Positions 23,339 to 32,637 of a stretch of DNA of 64,000 bases are shown here, one piece after another. Location: positions 10,657 through 74,656 of the forward strand of contig CADAJJ010000006.1 in the NCBI GenBank assembly GCA_902788205.1, read 5' to 3'. The notes under the pieces are model-generated. The model searched no databases. It was given only the letters and a program-made list of their open reading frames with translations, and was not told the DNA's origin. Origin of the DNA: RUG023 sp900315435. GTDB taxonomy: Bacteria; Spirochaetota; Spirochaetia; Sphaerochaetales; Sphaerochaetaceae. Both the position numbers and the translations under genes were made by a program. Each line of letters starts with the position of its first letter. Position 1 is the first letter of the stretch.

Positions 23339-24174
23339 TGCTGCAAAAAACCAACCATCCCCTCCAGAAGAGTCTTTTGGATCTTCTCCGCTGTTTCGTC
23401 ACGCTGGTCATCTTCGCGCCTTTCTATATCGCGATCATCTATTCGGTCAAATCGAAACCGGAACTCGTCACCAACCGTCTGGCTTGGCCGAAAACCATCC
23501 ACTGGGAGAATTTCACGACCGCCATCAGGGTCTCCAACTTCGGACTCGCCTTGAAGAACAGCGCGGTCACTACCGTCATTTCTGTGGCATGCATCACGCT
23601 CGTCTGCTCGATGGCCGCCTACATCATCGCCAGGAAGAACAACCGGTTGTACAATTTCCTGTATTACGTCTTCCTTGGGGCGATGATCATTCCATTCCAG
23701 TCCATCATGACCCCGTTGTACGTGATGATGAAGCAGATGGGCCTGCTCAACACACTGCTGGGATTCGTGCTGATCAAAATCAGCTTCCAGATCGCGTTCA
23801 CCGTCTTGTTGGTGACAGGATTCGTGAAAACGGTTCCCCGGGACCTGGAAGAGGCCGCCTCCATCGATGGATACAATATCTACCAGGTGTTCGCAAGGAT
23901 TGTGCTGCCGCTCATGCAGCCGATCATTCTTACCTCGATCGTCCTCAATGCCCTCAACGTGTGGAACGACTTCCAGACATCGCTCACCTTCCTCCAGAAA
24001 AAGGAAGTGCGGACCGTCCCATTGACGCAGTATTTCTTCTTTGGAGAGAACAATATCGAGCTGGGGCTTGCCTTCGCCCTTTTCATGATCAGCATGATTC
24101 CGGTTCTTGTCCTGTACTTCGCATTGCAGAAATACATCATCAGCGGAATCACCGCCGGCAGCGTGAAAGGATGA
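23338..24174 (+). CDS. Sugar ABC transporter permease (MalG/UgpE-like)
   Basis: A 278-residue inner-membrane subunit. The EAA loop reads EEAASIDGYNIYQVFARIVLPLMQP, and the C-terminal end FALQKYIISGITAGSVKG is the classical MalG-type ending. It forms the heterodimeric channel with the preceding permease. It starts one base inside the upstream stop, and its own TGA lies inside the ATGATG start of the histidine kinase gene, so transporter and sensor are translated in step. Confidence 0.88.
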   Translation: MLQKTNHPLQKSLLDLLRCFVTLVIFAPFYIAIIYSVKSKPELVTNRLAWPKTIHWENFTTAIRVSNFGLALKNSAVTTVISVACITLVCSMAAYIIARKNNRLYNFLYYVFLGAMIIPFQSIMTPLYVMMKQMGLLNTLLGFVLIKISFQIAFTVLLVTGFVKTVPRDLEEAASIDGYNIYQVFARIVLPLMQPIILTSIVLNALNVWNDFQTSLTFLQKKEVRTVPLTQYFFFGENNIELGLAFALFMISMIPVLVLYFALQKYIISGITAGSVKG

Positions 24175-25841
24175 TGGGCAAAAGGAATCCGTCGCTTTTC
24201 CGGGAAATTTCCGGACTTTATGCGGTCTTTTTCACCCTTTTCGCCATTTTCTTCACCGTGTTCACGCTTTTCAACAGAAGGGTTTTTCTGGAAGAGACGA
24301 AAAGGGCCGCAGGAAACACGGTCGACGCCGTAGCGCGGAATGTGGATGCGATACTGGAGAACATCGAACGACAGAGTTTCTCCGCTCCACTGCTCATGGG
24401 CCAATTCGGAGAGATTCTGGGACGCGAAGACCTTTCAGACCAGATCAAGCTCATTTCCATCACGAAAGCCCTAGAGCAGGAAGCCTCTCTGGGGAACAAT
24501 CTGCTCTGGTCTGCCGTAATCGATGACGAAGGCAAGGTCTTCCGGTACGGCAGAGAGGCGCCGGACGATGGCGCCATTTCCCGTGTCATCGCGGCACACG
24601 AAGAGGAACTCCACAATCCATCCGGGGCCGTCCTCTGCACGCACGGACCTTCCGGAGAATTCCTCTGCATGCGCTCGATCTTCGATGGCAGCTCATTCCG
24701 TTTCGTCGGAACCTTCGTAGCCGCCATGGATACAAGGAAACTTGACGGATTCTTCGAGGAACTGGGCAGGAAAACGGACAACGTCTCCACCATCAAGGAT
24801 GCGGAGGGAATCACGCTGTATGGCCGGACAGGCCAAATGGAAAGCAAGGATTCCTTTTCCGTCGAGGCGCCTCTGTCGTACGGGCACCTGACATTGCTGC
24901 AGACCGTCAACCCAAAGACGCAGAACTTCGCGTTGCGCTGGTCGTTCAATGTCCTGCTTCTCTTCACCTGCCTCTTCGTTTCCCTCATGCTCCTTATCCT
25001 TCTCTTCGTGTTCCGGAGACTGCACAAGGAAATCTCGGTAATCCTCAGCCAGGCCGAACAAATCTCCGGGGGTGACTTCTCTCCCAAAGCATCTCCGGTA
25101 CGTTTTCACAAAGAGCTCTCCATCCTCTCCGAAGGCCTGGCGGAATCCGGGAAAAGGATCCAGAAGCTGATGGAGGAGAACGCATCGAAGGAAATGGCAC
25201 GCCAGCAGACGGAATACCAGTATCTGATGGCGCGGTACGGCATGCTCCAAGCCCAGATCAATCCACATTTCCTCTACAACGTCCTCGAGTCCATCAATGC
25301 CCAAGCCCAGCTGTCGGGCGATTACGCCACCTCCGACATGATCTGCAAACTGGCCGAGTTCTACCGGATGATGTTCGGCTATTCCGGAAAGGAGTGGCTG
25401 CTCTCCCAGGAGGTATCCTTGATTGAAGACTATCTCGGCCTGTACCAATCCATCTATCCGGACCGTTTCACCATCACCATCCGCGTCGACGATGATGCGG
25501 CAGGGCAGACTGTTCCTTCCCTCATCCTGCAACCGCTCGTGGAGAATTCCATCGTCCATGGTTTCGCCCGGAAAATAGGTGTATGCCGGCTCGAGCTCGC
25601 CTGTCTGAAGAGGCAGGGCGTCCTCTCCCTCACCCTAGCCGACAACGGAACAGGGATGTCTCAAGAGAGAATCGAGGAAGTTCTCCAGCCGTCCTTCCAA
25701 CCCCAAAAGAACCGGATGGGCATCGCGAATGTCAAGGAACGCCTCCATCTCGCCTATGGAAACAGGGCTACGCTCGAAATCCAATCTTCCCCCAGGACAG
25801 GCACGAAGGTCATCATAACGATCGAGGATCAGAATGGATAG
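24171..25841 (+). CDS. YesM-type sensor histidine kinase
   Basis: A 556-residue membrane kinase. TM1 (about 13-35), an extracytoplasmic sensor of about 220 residues and TM2 (about 258-281) are followed by a HAMP linker. The histidine kinase domain has the phospho-acceptor in QAQINPHFLYN (H366), the N box PLVENSIVHGF and the G box DNGTGM. This LytS/YesM class usually senses extracellular sugars and phosphorylates an AraC-type regulator, exactly what the next gene encodes. Two start codons are possible (24171 and 24174). The gene overlaps the regulator gene by 8 bases. Confidence 0.9.
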   Translation: MMGKRNPSLFREISGLYAVFFTLFAIFFTVFTLFNRRVFLEETKRAAGNTVDAVARNVDAILENIERQSFSAPLLMGQFGEILGREDLSDQIKLISITKALEQEASLGNNLLWSAVIDDEGKVFRYGREAPDDGAISRVIAAHEEELHNPSGAVLCTHGPSGEFLCMRSIFDGSSFRFVGTFVAAMDTRKLDGFFEELGRKTDNVSTIKDAEGITLYGRTGQMESKDSFSVEAPLSYGHLTLLQTVNPKTQNFALRWSFNVLLLFTCLFVSLMLLILLFVFRRLHKEISVILSQAEQISGGDFSPKASPVRFHKELSILSEGLAESGKRIQKLMEENASKEMARQQTEYQYLMARYGMLQAQINPHFLYNVLESINAQAQLSGDYATSDMICKLAEFYRMMFGYSGKEWLLSQEVSLIEDYLGLYQSIYPDRFTITIRVDDDAAGQTVPSLILQPLVENSIVHGFARKIGVCRLELACLKRQGVLSLTLADNGTGMSQERIEEVLQPSFQPQKNRMGIANVKERLHLAYGNRATLEIQSSPRTGTKVIITIEDQNG

Positions 25842-26643
25842 GAAGTACACGGTCGTCATCATCGACGACAACAGCATCGCATTAAAGGCAATCACCACGA
25901 CAACGGACTGGGAAAAACTCCGTTGCCGTGTCGTCGGGACGGCAACCGACGGCATCACCGGTCTTGATCTGGTGAAGGAGCATGCTCCCGATATCCTCAT
26001 CACGGATATACGGATGCCCGGATATGATGGTCTTCAGTTGGTTCGTCTCATACGGGAACGGAATGACGATGTGATTGTCGTCATCATCTCCGGATACGAT
26101 GATTTCGCGTATGCCCGTACGGCAATGCAGCTTGGAGTCGAAGACTATCTGCTCAAGCCTGTATCAAAAGAAGCCATTGAGAACGCTCTTGCCTCGGTCA
26201 TCGCGAAACATGAGAAGAAACCATCTGAGACCAAGGGTGGGAATCCCATCCAGGAAGAACTGCAGGCAATCGACTCGAAAGCGGAAACCTATTCCCTCAT
26301 CGTCCGGGATGCGATCCGTTTCCTGGACCAGAACATCTCCAAGAACATTTCCCAGCAGGATATCGCGACAAGGGCCAATGTCACGCCGTGGTATTTTTCC
26401 CGGCTCTTCAAGCGGGAGACCGGTATCGGATTCTCCCGGTATGTGACGTTGAAGAAGATGAACCAGGCAATGATCCTTCTGGAAAATCCCCAGAACAAGG
26501 CTACTGAAGTCGCACGGAATCTCGGATTCCAGGATTATTCGTATTTCTTTCATGTCTACAAGAAAGTGTTCGGCCATGCGCCGACAGAGAACAAATATCA
26601 TCCCAAAAAGGAGAAAAACCCCTATGAAGCTGATGAATCCTGA
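25834..26643 (+). CDS. YesN-type response regulator with AraC DNA-binding domain
   Basis: A 269-residue two-domain regulator. The receiver domain has the acidic pair DD (11-12), phospho-acceptor D58 in ITDIRMPG, the switch serine in VIISGYDDF and lysine in LLKPVS. The C-terminal 105 residues are an AraC double helix-turn-helix (QQDIATRANVTPWYFSRLFK and ATEVARNLGFQDYSYFFHVY). It should activate the transporter operon on a sugar signal relayed by the upstream kinase, whose gene it overlaps by 8 bases. Its 3' end overlaps the esterase start by 20 bases. Confidence 0.9.
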   Translation: MDRKYTVVIIDDNSIALKAITTTTDWEKLRCRVVGTATDGITGLDLVKEHAPDILITDIRMPGYDGLQLVRLIRERNDDVIVVIISGYDDFAYARTAMQLGVEDYLLKPVSKEAIENALASVIAKHEKKPSETKGGNPIQEELQAIDSKAETYSLIVRDAIRFLDQNISKNISQQDIATRANVTPWYFSRLFKRETGIGFSRYVTLKKMNQAMILLENPQNKATEVARNLGFQDYSYFFHVYKKVFGHAPTENKYHPKKEKNPYEADES

Positions 26644-27769
26644 TTACCGGGGAAGAACGGTACCCGACCTGTTTACCTGTAGCGACGGCACCCCTGTCAC
26701 TTCGAAGGAAGTGTGGGAAAAGAAACGGAGGCCTGAAATCCTGGAAATGTTCCGTAATCAGGAATATGGCTGTCTTCCGGATATGTCTGATGCCAAGACC
26801 ATGATCCGTCTCGCAGACTCGCGTTGCGACGGCACCTTCATGGGAGGACAGGCAATCCGCAGGACAGTCGAAATCGAGACGGAACGGAAAGGAATCCACT
26901 TCTCCTTCACGTTCGTGCTGTTCATCCCTGCAAGCGCGAAAAAGGCAAGCCCCTGCTTTCTCATGATTGGCAACAGGGGGATTGCCAACGCGGATCCCGC
27001 AAGACATTTCATGAGCTCGTTTTGGCCGGCGGAGATGATTGTCTCCCGCGGGTATGCCACGGCCGTAGTGCTCACGCAGGACCTTGCTCCCGATTACGAC
27101 GAGGGATTCACCACCCGTTTCCATAAGCTTTTCCCGGAATACACAGGAGAACAACGGCCGGGAAACGCATGGGGCGCCATCAGCGCCTGGTCATGGGGCT
27201 GCAGCAGGATCATGGACTACCTCGAAACCGATCCCCTCATCGATGCGCGCCATGTCTGCGTGGTTGGACATTCCCGAGGAGGAAAAACGGCCCTCTGGAC
27301 CCTTGCGCAAGACCAAAGGTTTTTCATGGCGGCAAGCAGCTGCGCGGGAAATTCCGGTGATGCGCTTGCCCGTGGCAGTACGGGAGAGACCATCGCCCAG
27401 ATTACCGGCCGATTTCCCTACTGGTTCTGCAAAAACTACCGGCAGTATGCCCACAACGAAAACAGCATGCCCTTCGACCAGCACATGCTGTTGGCCTTGG
27501 CTGCCCCGAGGCTCCTGTATACGACAAGCAGGACCTTCGACAACTGGGCGGACCAGAAAGGACAATTCGACAGCGCGGTCCTTGCCAGCGAGGTCTATGA
27601 AAGGATATATGGGCTCACAGGTCTTGAGAGCAAGACCATGCCCAAACCGGAGACGCCCCTGCACAAGGGCATGATCGGATACCACATGAAGACAGGCGAA
27701 CACAACCTTGACGAGTACAACTGGAATCTCATCTTGGACTTCGCCGACATGCATGGCATGCGAGGATGA
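26624..27769 (+). CDS. CE15-like (glucuronoyl esterase family) alpha/beta hydrolase
   Basis: A 381-residue alpha/beta hydrolase. The nucleophile elbow VGHSRGGKTAL (Ser217), GNSGDALARGSTGETI (with candidate acidic residue E255) and the late KTGEHNLDEYNW (His360) match the pattern of CE15 glucuronoyl esterases and close relatives. No signal peptide is visible, so it probably trims an imported methyl- or glucuronoyl-esterified oligosaccharide in the cytoplasm. AGGAG lies nine bases before the ATG at 26624, and the upstream frame extension falls in the yesN-like gene. It is the last gene of the sugar-uptake operon. An acetyl-xylan esterase role is the main alternative. Confidence 0.78.
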   Translation: MKLMNPDYRGRTVPDLFTCSDGTPVTSKEVWEKKRRPEILEMFRNQEYGCLPDMSDAKTMIRLADSRCDGTFMGGQAIRRTVEIETERKGIHFSFTFVLFIPASAKKASPCFLMIGNRGIANADPARHFMSSFWPAEMIVSRGYATAVVLTQDLAPDYDEGFTTRFHKLFPEYTGEQRPGNAWGAISAWSWGCSRIMDYLETDPLIDARHVCVVGHSRGGKTALWTLAQDQRFFMAASSCAGNSGDALARGSTGETIAQITGRFPYWFCKNYRQYAHNENSMPFDQHMLLALAAPRLLYTTSRTFDNWADQKGQFDSAVLASEVYERIYGLTGLESKTMPKPETPLHKGMIGYHMKTGEHNLDEYNWNLILDFADMHGMRG

Positions 27770-28254
27770 ACCACAGGCGTCGGCCCGGCCACGGAATATC
27801 CGGTGGTCGAGTCGATGAGGAAGATCGTGAAGCAGTTTGCCCTATCCGGCTTCCGGATGTTCGCGCGCAATACTCCAGAAGCCCCAAGGGCATCATCTTG
27901 CCATAGATAGGAGATTCCATCTGGGCAAAGGCATCCCGTTAACATCTGCAGGAAGAATAACAGGAACTCCTTGCGGTTCATTTGTTTCCATAAAAATAAC
28001 GTATTCGGCCATCCTCCCCTATCCATGGCTTCCGAGTTGGCAAAAAATGTATCATCTATTCGAAGCGTAAATCTAAGACATATCCCTCAATGCTGATGGG
28101 AGATGAGGTATCATCCATACTCCATTCTGAATGATGGTAATGGTACATTACAATATTAGGCAAAGCGGTCGATTAACCCTGTCCATTTTTACGCCGGGCA
28201 GCCACCCGTAAACGCATCAGTGGCCACCTGACAATAAAAGACGATTCTTCTTTC
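27770..28254. other. Intergenic stretch, no gene seen
   Basis: No convincing coding frame. Between 27776 and 27980 two reverse frames give short protein-like pieces (for example FTIFLIDSTTGYSVAGP), perhaps a decayed gene. Base composition shifts from GC-rich to AT-richer here, so this may be the boundary of the following sugar-phosphate cluster. Confidence 0.4.
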
Positions 28255-29712
28255 TTATATTCTCCGGCCATCGATGCTTCTTTTCAGCGCTTCGTACTGT
28301 TCTTTAGCATCCGCTATCCAGCTTTCATACTTCGGATCCGGGTGGTAGGAAACACCGCCCCGTAAAAGTGTGGTAGACAAGGCCTTTATCGCATTTGTTG
28401 CCCCAGCTGCATGCATGCCGACATATACTCCACCAAGCGCACTGATTTCCTTGTTCCTTAGACACTGGATATCGTGACCAAGCGCAGTTGCACGTAATGT
28501 CATGAACAACGCATCGCGCGTTACCGCCCCACCTGCGACGTAAGGTATGGATTCGGAGATGCCGACAACTTTCCTGAGCACATCTTCCAATGCATGAGCG
28601 CCCACAGCCAAATATAGATAAATGCTACGCATGTAATCCACAACATCGGCAGAGGGATTGACATGGTAAAAATTTAGTACACCATCCTGGGAATTACCCC
28701 GGATGAAATCACTGTCGCATTCAACCATCAAGGAAAGTTGTTTGTAAGGCCGGCTTTCCATTTCTTCAGCAAGTGCCGCATATGCGGTATGGTCTTCCTC
28801 TCTGCCTCCGAGCCGCATCCAAAAGGAATTGAGTTCTCCGAAACGTCTGAATGATCGTGTCAATCCAAACTCGTTATCCCTGAATCCTGGCAAGAAAGAA
28901 CCTTCAATGGGATTATAGGTTGCCAGTTGCGGATAATTCTGCTCCCCATTACCCATCAACAAGGCCAGTACCGCGCTCGTCCCCATACTTTCGTAAAAGA
29001 AAGAGGGATGGTTCTCGTGTAACATGGAATAGATGCTATAAAGGCCAGTGATATGATCATGGCCCCCAAGTCCGTAGATAATTCCATGCTTCTCCCCGCA
29101 GGCCGTGCCCATCGGAGCCAATGCGCCGAACACATGCAACCCAAATTTGTCTAAAAGCTCAGTATTCCAAATACGTTTGTGAACAAGGAAAGCATTAGAC
29201 CGCAATGCCTGCGAATAATCCCATACAGCCAATCCTGTTTTTCTAAAGACCTCGTAACTGGAAAAAGGGAGATACCATTTTGCACGTCTCGTTTCGGGAT
29301 AGTTCCGACGCATCCATAGGATCTTATCCAATGCAAGCAAGCCATTCTGGCAAATCCCTGTCGTCATGAACGAATTGCTGGCAGTGATAATCCGCCGTTC
29401 TTCTTCGTTCGCAGTAATCGGAACTTCACTCCACAAAGGAGCATTAAACAAAACACGTCCCTTTTCATCTACGGGAATAGTAGACTCTCCAATCGAGGAA
29501 AATCCGACGGACCGCACAGTCCCGATTTTACTTGCTTGTTCCTCGATGGAATCGACAAAAACATCGATGGCCTTGACATCAAAAAATTTGAGCCCACCAA
29601 CTGTTTTATATTCCGTATGGCAGAAAAAATCTTTGACCAAATTGCCTTCCCCGTCATATACGAGAGCTTTGCTGTTGGTCGTCCCAATATCTATACCAAT
29701 ATATATGTCCAT
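28255..29712 (-). CDS. FGGY-family carbohydrate kinase
   Basis: A 485-residue sugar kinase. The N-terminal phosphate loop DIYIGIDIGTTNSKALVYD and DEKGRVLFNAPLWS identify the FGGY family. The catalytic aspartate is expected in GLGGHDHITG, and ESMGTSAVL and YVAGGAVTRDALFM are the C-terminal nucleotide motifs. It transfers phosphate from ATP to a sugar or polyol. The specificity loop does not match xylulokinase, glycerol kinase or ribulokinase well enough to choose. It lies downstream of the SIS isomerase gene, separated by 636 bases without a gene, and may have its own promoter. Confidence 0.85.
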   Translation of the reverse strand: MDIYIGIDIGTTNSKALVYDGEGNLVKDFFCHTEYKTVGGLKFFDVKAIDVFVDSIEEQASKIGTVRSVGFSSIGESTIPVDEKGRVLFNAPLWSEVPITANEEERRIITASNSFMTTGICQNGLLALDKILWMRRNYPETRRAKWYLPFSSYEVFRKTGLAVWDYSQALRSNAFLVHKRIWNTELLDKFGLHVFGALAPMGTACGEKHGIIYGLGGHDHITGLYSIYSMLHENHPSFFYESMGTSAVLALLMGNGEQNYPQLATYNPIEGSFLPGFRDNEFGLTRSFRRFGELNSFWMRLGGREEDHTAYAALAEEMESRPYKQLSLMVECDSDFIRGNSQDGVLNFYHVNPSADVVDYMRSIYLYLAVGAHALEDVLRKVVGISESIPYVAGGAVTRDALFMTLRATALGHDIQCLRNKEISALGGVYVGMHAAGATNAIKALSTTLLRGGVSYHPDPKYESWIADAKEQYEALKRSIDGRRI

Positions 29713-30348
29713 TGCATTAACCTTCTTTTACAAAACCACTATCACTCGCCGGAACATGATTACTCGGTTCTCCATTTTGGTATGGTTTCCTACCATGGAT
29801 TCGTCAACCTACATGCTTTTGCCTCACTATTTAAGACAATATCTCAATTTTTTTCTGTTTGCAAAAAACACAACAGTTCTTGCCATGGCAGTGTCCAATC
29901 GACATCAAACTCAATACCCCGCAACTTGCCCAAAACGACGCTTAAAAGTCGAATTCGGTCATGGTCAAGGGTCAGAAATAGGAATTCCACTACTCTGAGG
30001 GACTGAACATCACAATGACGGCCAATGTCGACTTCGGCATGGACAACATGGATTTATTCTGTAACTTTGCCTATTTGAGATGATACATGCCTATCACTAA
30101 CGATAGTGGTTATCCCCGCCTTTCCCTTTCCAATTCAATGTTTTCCGCACTTGAGTTATCGACTTTTCCAACAAATTGGGGCATTCAATCTGTCTTTTGC
30201 TCTTCCCAAAGAGATGCAGAGCATTACATACGCATGTCTAACTTCTATCGTTATTGATCAGTTATCAAATCCATCACCTCGACTTTCAATCAAATGGCGA
30301 GGTGAAGCAACGTTCTCTACGATAGACTTCAAAACCCAACATTGTACT
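29713..30348. other. Long AT-rich gap between kinase and isomerase genes, no gene seen
   Basis: No credible frame, ribosome site or RNA gene. A small dyad CACTA-ACGA-TAGTG lies near 30095-30108. Short plus-strand pieces (for example a frame starting near 30014, NVDFGMDNMDLF) may be remains of a lost gene. Confidence 0.35.
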
Positions 30349-30936
30349 TTATTTGCAACTTTGCGGTGAGGGATGATTTCCATATCCCAATACGGTCATC
30401 AGCAGGTGGTCGAAAACCATATGTAAATCTTCTGTAACCTGCATGTTGTCTATGGGTACATGCAGGTGAATATCTGCAATTTTGTCTAACTTACCGCCAT
30501 CATACCCCGTAAGCGCAACAATGGTTGCCCCATGCGCTTTTCCATAAATGGAGGCTTTCACGATATTCTCCGAATTCCCAGAACCACTAATAGCAAGCAC
30601 CACGTCTCCGGGTTCAAGGAAGTTTTTCAACTGTTCCACAAACACGGCTTCATAGGAAACGTCGTTCGCCAAACTCAGCATGGTGGGTTGATTATCATTC
30701 AGGGCAATGAATCGATACCGTTTATTCCTTCCTAAACTCATGCCCTTATTAAAATCGCCAGCCCAGTGGCTCGCGGTTGCAGCGGAACCTCCATTTCCCA
30801 TTGTGTAAACGAAACGTTTTTCGTCACGTGCCTTCAGCAGGCAGTCACAAGCTTTTTGCAGTTCATCAACATCAATCAAGTCGATTGTATGTTTGAGTTG
30901 AGAGAAATAGGCATAAATTGCAGGTCGATAGTCCAT
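30349..30936 (-). CDS. SIS-domain isomerase, GmhA (phosphoheptose isomerase) type
   Basis: A 195-residue protein with the GmhA signature FVYTMGNGGSAATASHWAGDF (about 42-61) and the phosphosugar loop AISGSGNSENIV (about 114-125). GmhA converts sedoheptulose 7-phosphate to glycero-manno-heptose 7-phosphate. Related SIS proteins isomerise other ketose/aldose phosphates. The remaining genes of an LPS-heptose pathway are not nearby. Placement behind an AfuABC-type importer suggests catabolism of a phosphorylated sugar instead. AAGGAG precedes the ATG, 16 bases after the P-loop kinase stop. The fold is secure, the substrate is inference. Confidence 0.85.
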   Translation of the reverse strand: MDYRPAIYAYFSQLKHTIDLIDVDELQKACDCLLKARDEKRFVYTMGNGGSAATASHWAGDFNKGMSLGRNKRYRFIALNDNQPTMLSLANDVSYEAVFVEQLKNFLEPGDVVLAISGSGNSENIVKASIYGKAHGATIVALTGYDGGKLDKIADIHLHVPIDNMQVTEDLHMVFDHLLMTVLGYGNHPSPQSCK

Positions 30937-30952
30937 ATAGCTCCTTTACGAC

Positions 30953-31555
30953 TTATGTCGAACGAATCTTGTTCCAGACTGACTCATAATCGATAGCATC
31001 AAAGTCCGTCACATCTACATTCAAGTGATTTCCAACAGTAATGTGATAGTTTTTTTGTTCTCCTTGCCTCACGAATTCTTCGTAATTCATTTCTGGGATA
31101 TAATCCTCTGATTTTGGAATTACTCCGAAATGATATTTTGCACACAGATGGCCTGGATGACGGTCACAAGCATTGACATCCCGGACAATCGACCGTTGCC
31201 AGAGGACGTAGGGGTTTCCCACAAGTTCAATAGTCAAAGCATGATATCCATGCTGGACCACAAGCCTGTTCAGTTCCGGCTCGTGTTTCTTGCAAAAAGG
31301 ATATTCCACAACAAGCCGGGTTTTTCGGGACATTTCAGCGTCCATCTCCTTATAGAAGGCTTCAAGGCTCCGGGCATTAAGTTTCTCCCTCTCCGAGAGA
31401 GAGTCGAAGCCATAACAGTCAAAGTATCGCTCCTTCACCGTATCATATGCGAGGAGATGGAAACCGGGAAAGCGAGCCACCACCAACTGGGCGAAGTGAC
31501 TTTTTCCGCTTCCCGGGGGTCCTGTAATAATAATCAGTTGGACATCAGATTGCAT
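30953..31555 (-). CDS. P-loop kinase of unknown specificity (AAA_33-like)
   Basis: A 200-residue P-loop protein with Walker A GPPGSGKSH (about 12-20), a DT pair in LLAYDTVKERYFDCYG and RLVVEYPFCKK as a likely Walker B strand. The lid region has WQRSIVRDVNACDRHPGH with several arginines, as in small-molecule kinases (gluconate kinase, zeta toxin, chloramphenicol phosphotransferase type). It overlaps the ABC ATPase gene by 11 bases and precedes the SIS isomerase gene, so it probably phosphorylates the imported compound or its derivative. A second, different P-loop kinase occurs at 44104. No named family can be assigned with confidence. Confidence 0.65.
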   Translation of the reverse strand: MQSDVQLIIITGPPGSGKSHFAQLVVARFPGFHLLAYDTVKERYFDCYGFDSLSEREKLNARSLEAFYKEMDAEMSRKTRLVVEYPFCKKHEPELNRLVVQHGYHALTIELVGNPYVLWQRSIVRDVNACDRHPGHLCAKYHFGVIPKSEDYIPEMNYEEFVRQGEQKNYHITVGNHLNVDVTDFDAIDYESVWNKIRST

Positions 31556-32624
31556 GGATATCAGGAATGTCTAAGGAAAGAAATGCTCGGTCCCCGATGT
31601 TCTTGATAATCTTGTTCTTTGGATTATTTTCGTGGACGATAAAGGTGTTCCCTCCCAAATAGATTTCATACAACTGGTACTCTCCCATAAAGGTAGAAAG
31701 ACGCACCTCTCCCTCAAATATTCCACTGTCCCCTACAGAACATGCTTCGGGACGGATGACGAGCGAACATTCCTCGCCAACCTTGCAGGCAGGCACACCC
31801 TGTACCCCATTGATTCTCTTTCCCATTACCTCAACATCAACCACTCCATTTTCGTGTCGGGCGAGCAATGTCCCCCGCAAGACATTTGCAGTTCCAATAA
31901 AGTTTGCGGTGAATTCATTCACGGGATGATAGTAAATTTCTTTAGGAGTCCCGACTTGGGTGATTTTCCCATTATTCATGACAATGATACGGTCACTCAT
32001 GCTCATTGCTTCTGCTTGGTCATGGGTAACATAGACAGCGGTAATTCCAACTGTCCTCTGAATCTTCCGAATCTCCGTACGCATCTGAATACGAAGTTTC
32101 GCATCGAGATTGGAAAGAGGTTCATCAAACAGCAATACCGAAGGTTCCATTACAAGAGCACGGGCTAGGGCGACCCGCTGCTGTTGTCCGCCGGAAAGTT
32201 CATTTGTATGGCGGTCTTCGAGACCAAGAAGTCCCACCAGTTGAATGATGTCCTTGATTTTCTGGCTGATTACCTCTGGTGGCAGTTTCTTTATCCGAAG
32301 TCCGTAGGCAATATTGTCATAGACATTCAAATTCGGAAACAACGCGTAGGTCTGGAATACCATAGAGGTATCCCGTTTGTTTGGAGGAAGACTGCAAATG
32401 CTTTTTCCACCAACAAGAATATCTCCGCTTGTGGGTCTTTCAAATCCAGCAATCATGCGAAGCGTGGTAGTTTTACCACAACCAGATGGGCCAAGAAGAG
32501 TGACAAACTCTCCAGGTTTGATGTCCAATGAAATATCATCGACAGCGACGACAGGAGAACCACCTTTTTTTCTATTAGGATATTTTTTCGAAAGATGGAA
32601 AATTCGTAGATCTTTGGGATCCAT
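31545..32624 (-). CDS. ABC transporter ATP-binding protein, AfuC/FbpC/PotA-like
   Basis: A 359-residue ABC ATPase with Walker A GPSGCGKTT, Q-loop MVFQTYALFPNLNVYDN, signature LSGGQQQRVALARAL, Walker B VLLFDEPLSNLDAK and switch histidine YVTHDQAEAMSM. A C-terminal TOBE-like regulatory domain of about 110 residues follows. It energises the fused permease encoded just upstream. The start is taken at the ATG at 32624 (AGGAG ten bases before it). The extension to 32672 falls in the permease gene. The type is shared by iron, polyamine and hexose-phosphate importers. The neighbours favour a sugar phosphate. Confidence 0.88.
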   Translation of the reverse strand: MDPKDLRIFHLSKKYPNRKKGGSPVVAVDDISLDIKPGEFVTLLGPSGCGKTTTLRMIAGFERPTSGDILVGGKSICSLPPNKRDTSMVFQTYALFPNLNVYDNIAYGLRIKKLPPEVISQKIKDIIQLVGLLGLEDRHTNELSGGQQQRVALARALVMEPSVLLFDEPLSNLDAKLRIQMRTEIRKIQRTVGITAVYVTHDQAEAMSMSDRIIVMNNGKITQVGTPKEIYYHPVNEFTANFIGTANVLRGTLLARHENGVVDVEVMGKRINGVQGVPACKVGEECSLVIRPEACSVGDSGIFEGEVRLSTFMGEYQLYEIYLGGNTFIVHENNPKNKIIKNIGDRAFLSLDIPDIHAI

Positions 32625-32637
32625 AACAACACCACTC

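Noticed and set aside
29366..30006. Plus-strand frames around the start of the FGGY kinase gene
   Set aside because: They are partly antisense to the kinase and partly in the gene-free gap, with no homology or ribosome site.
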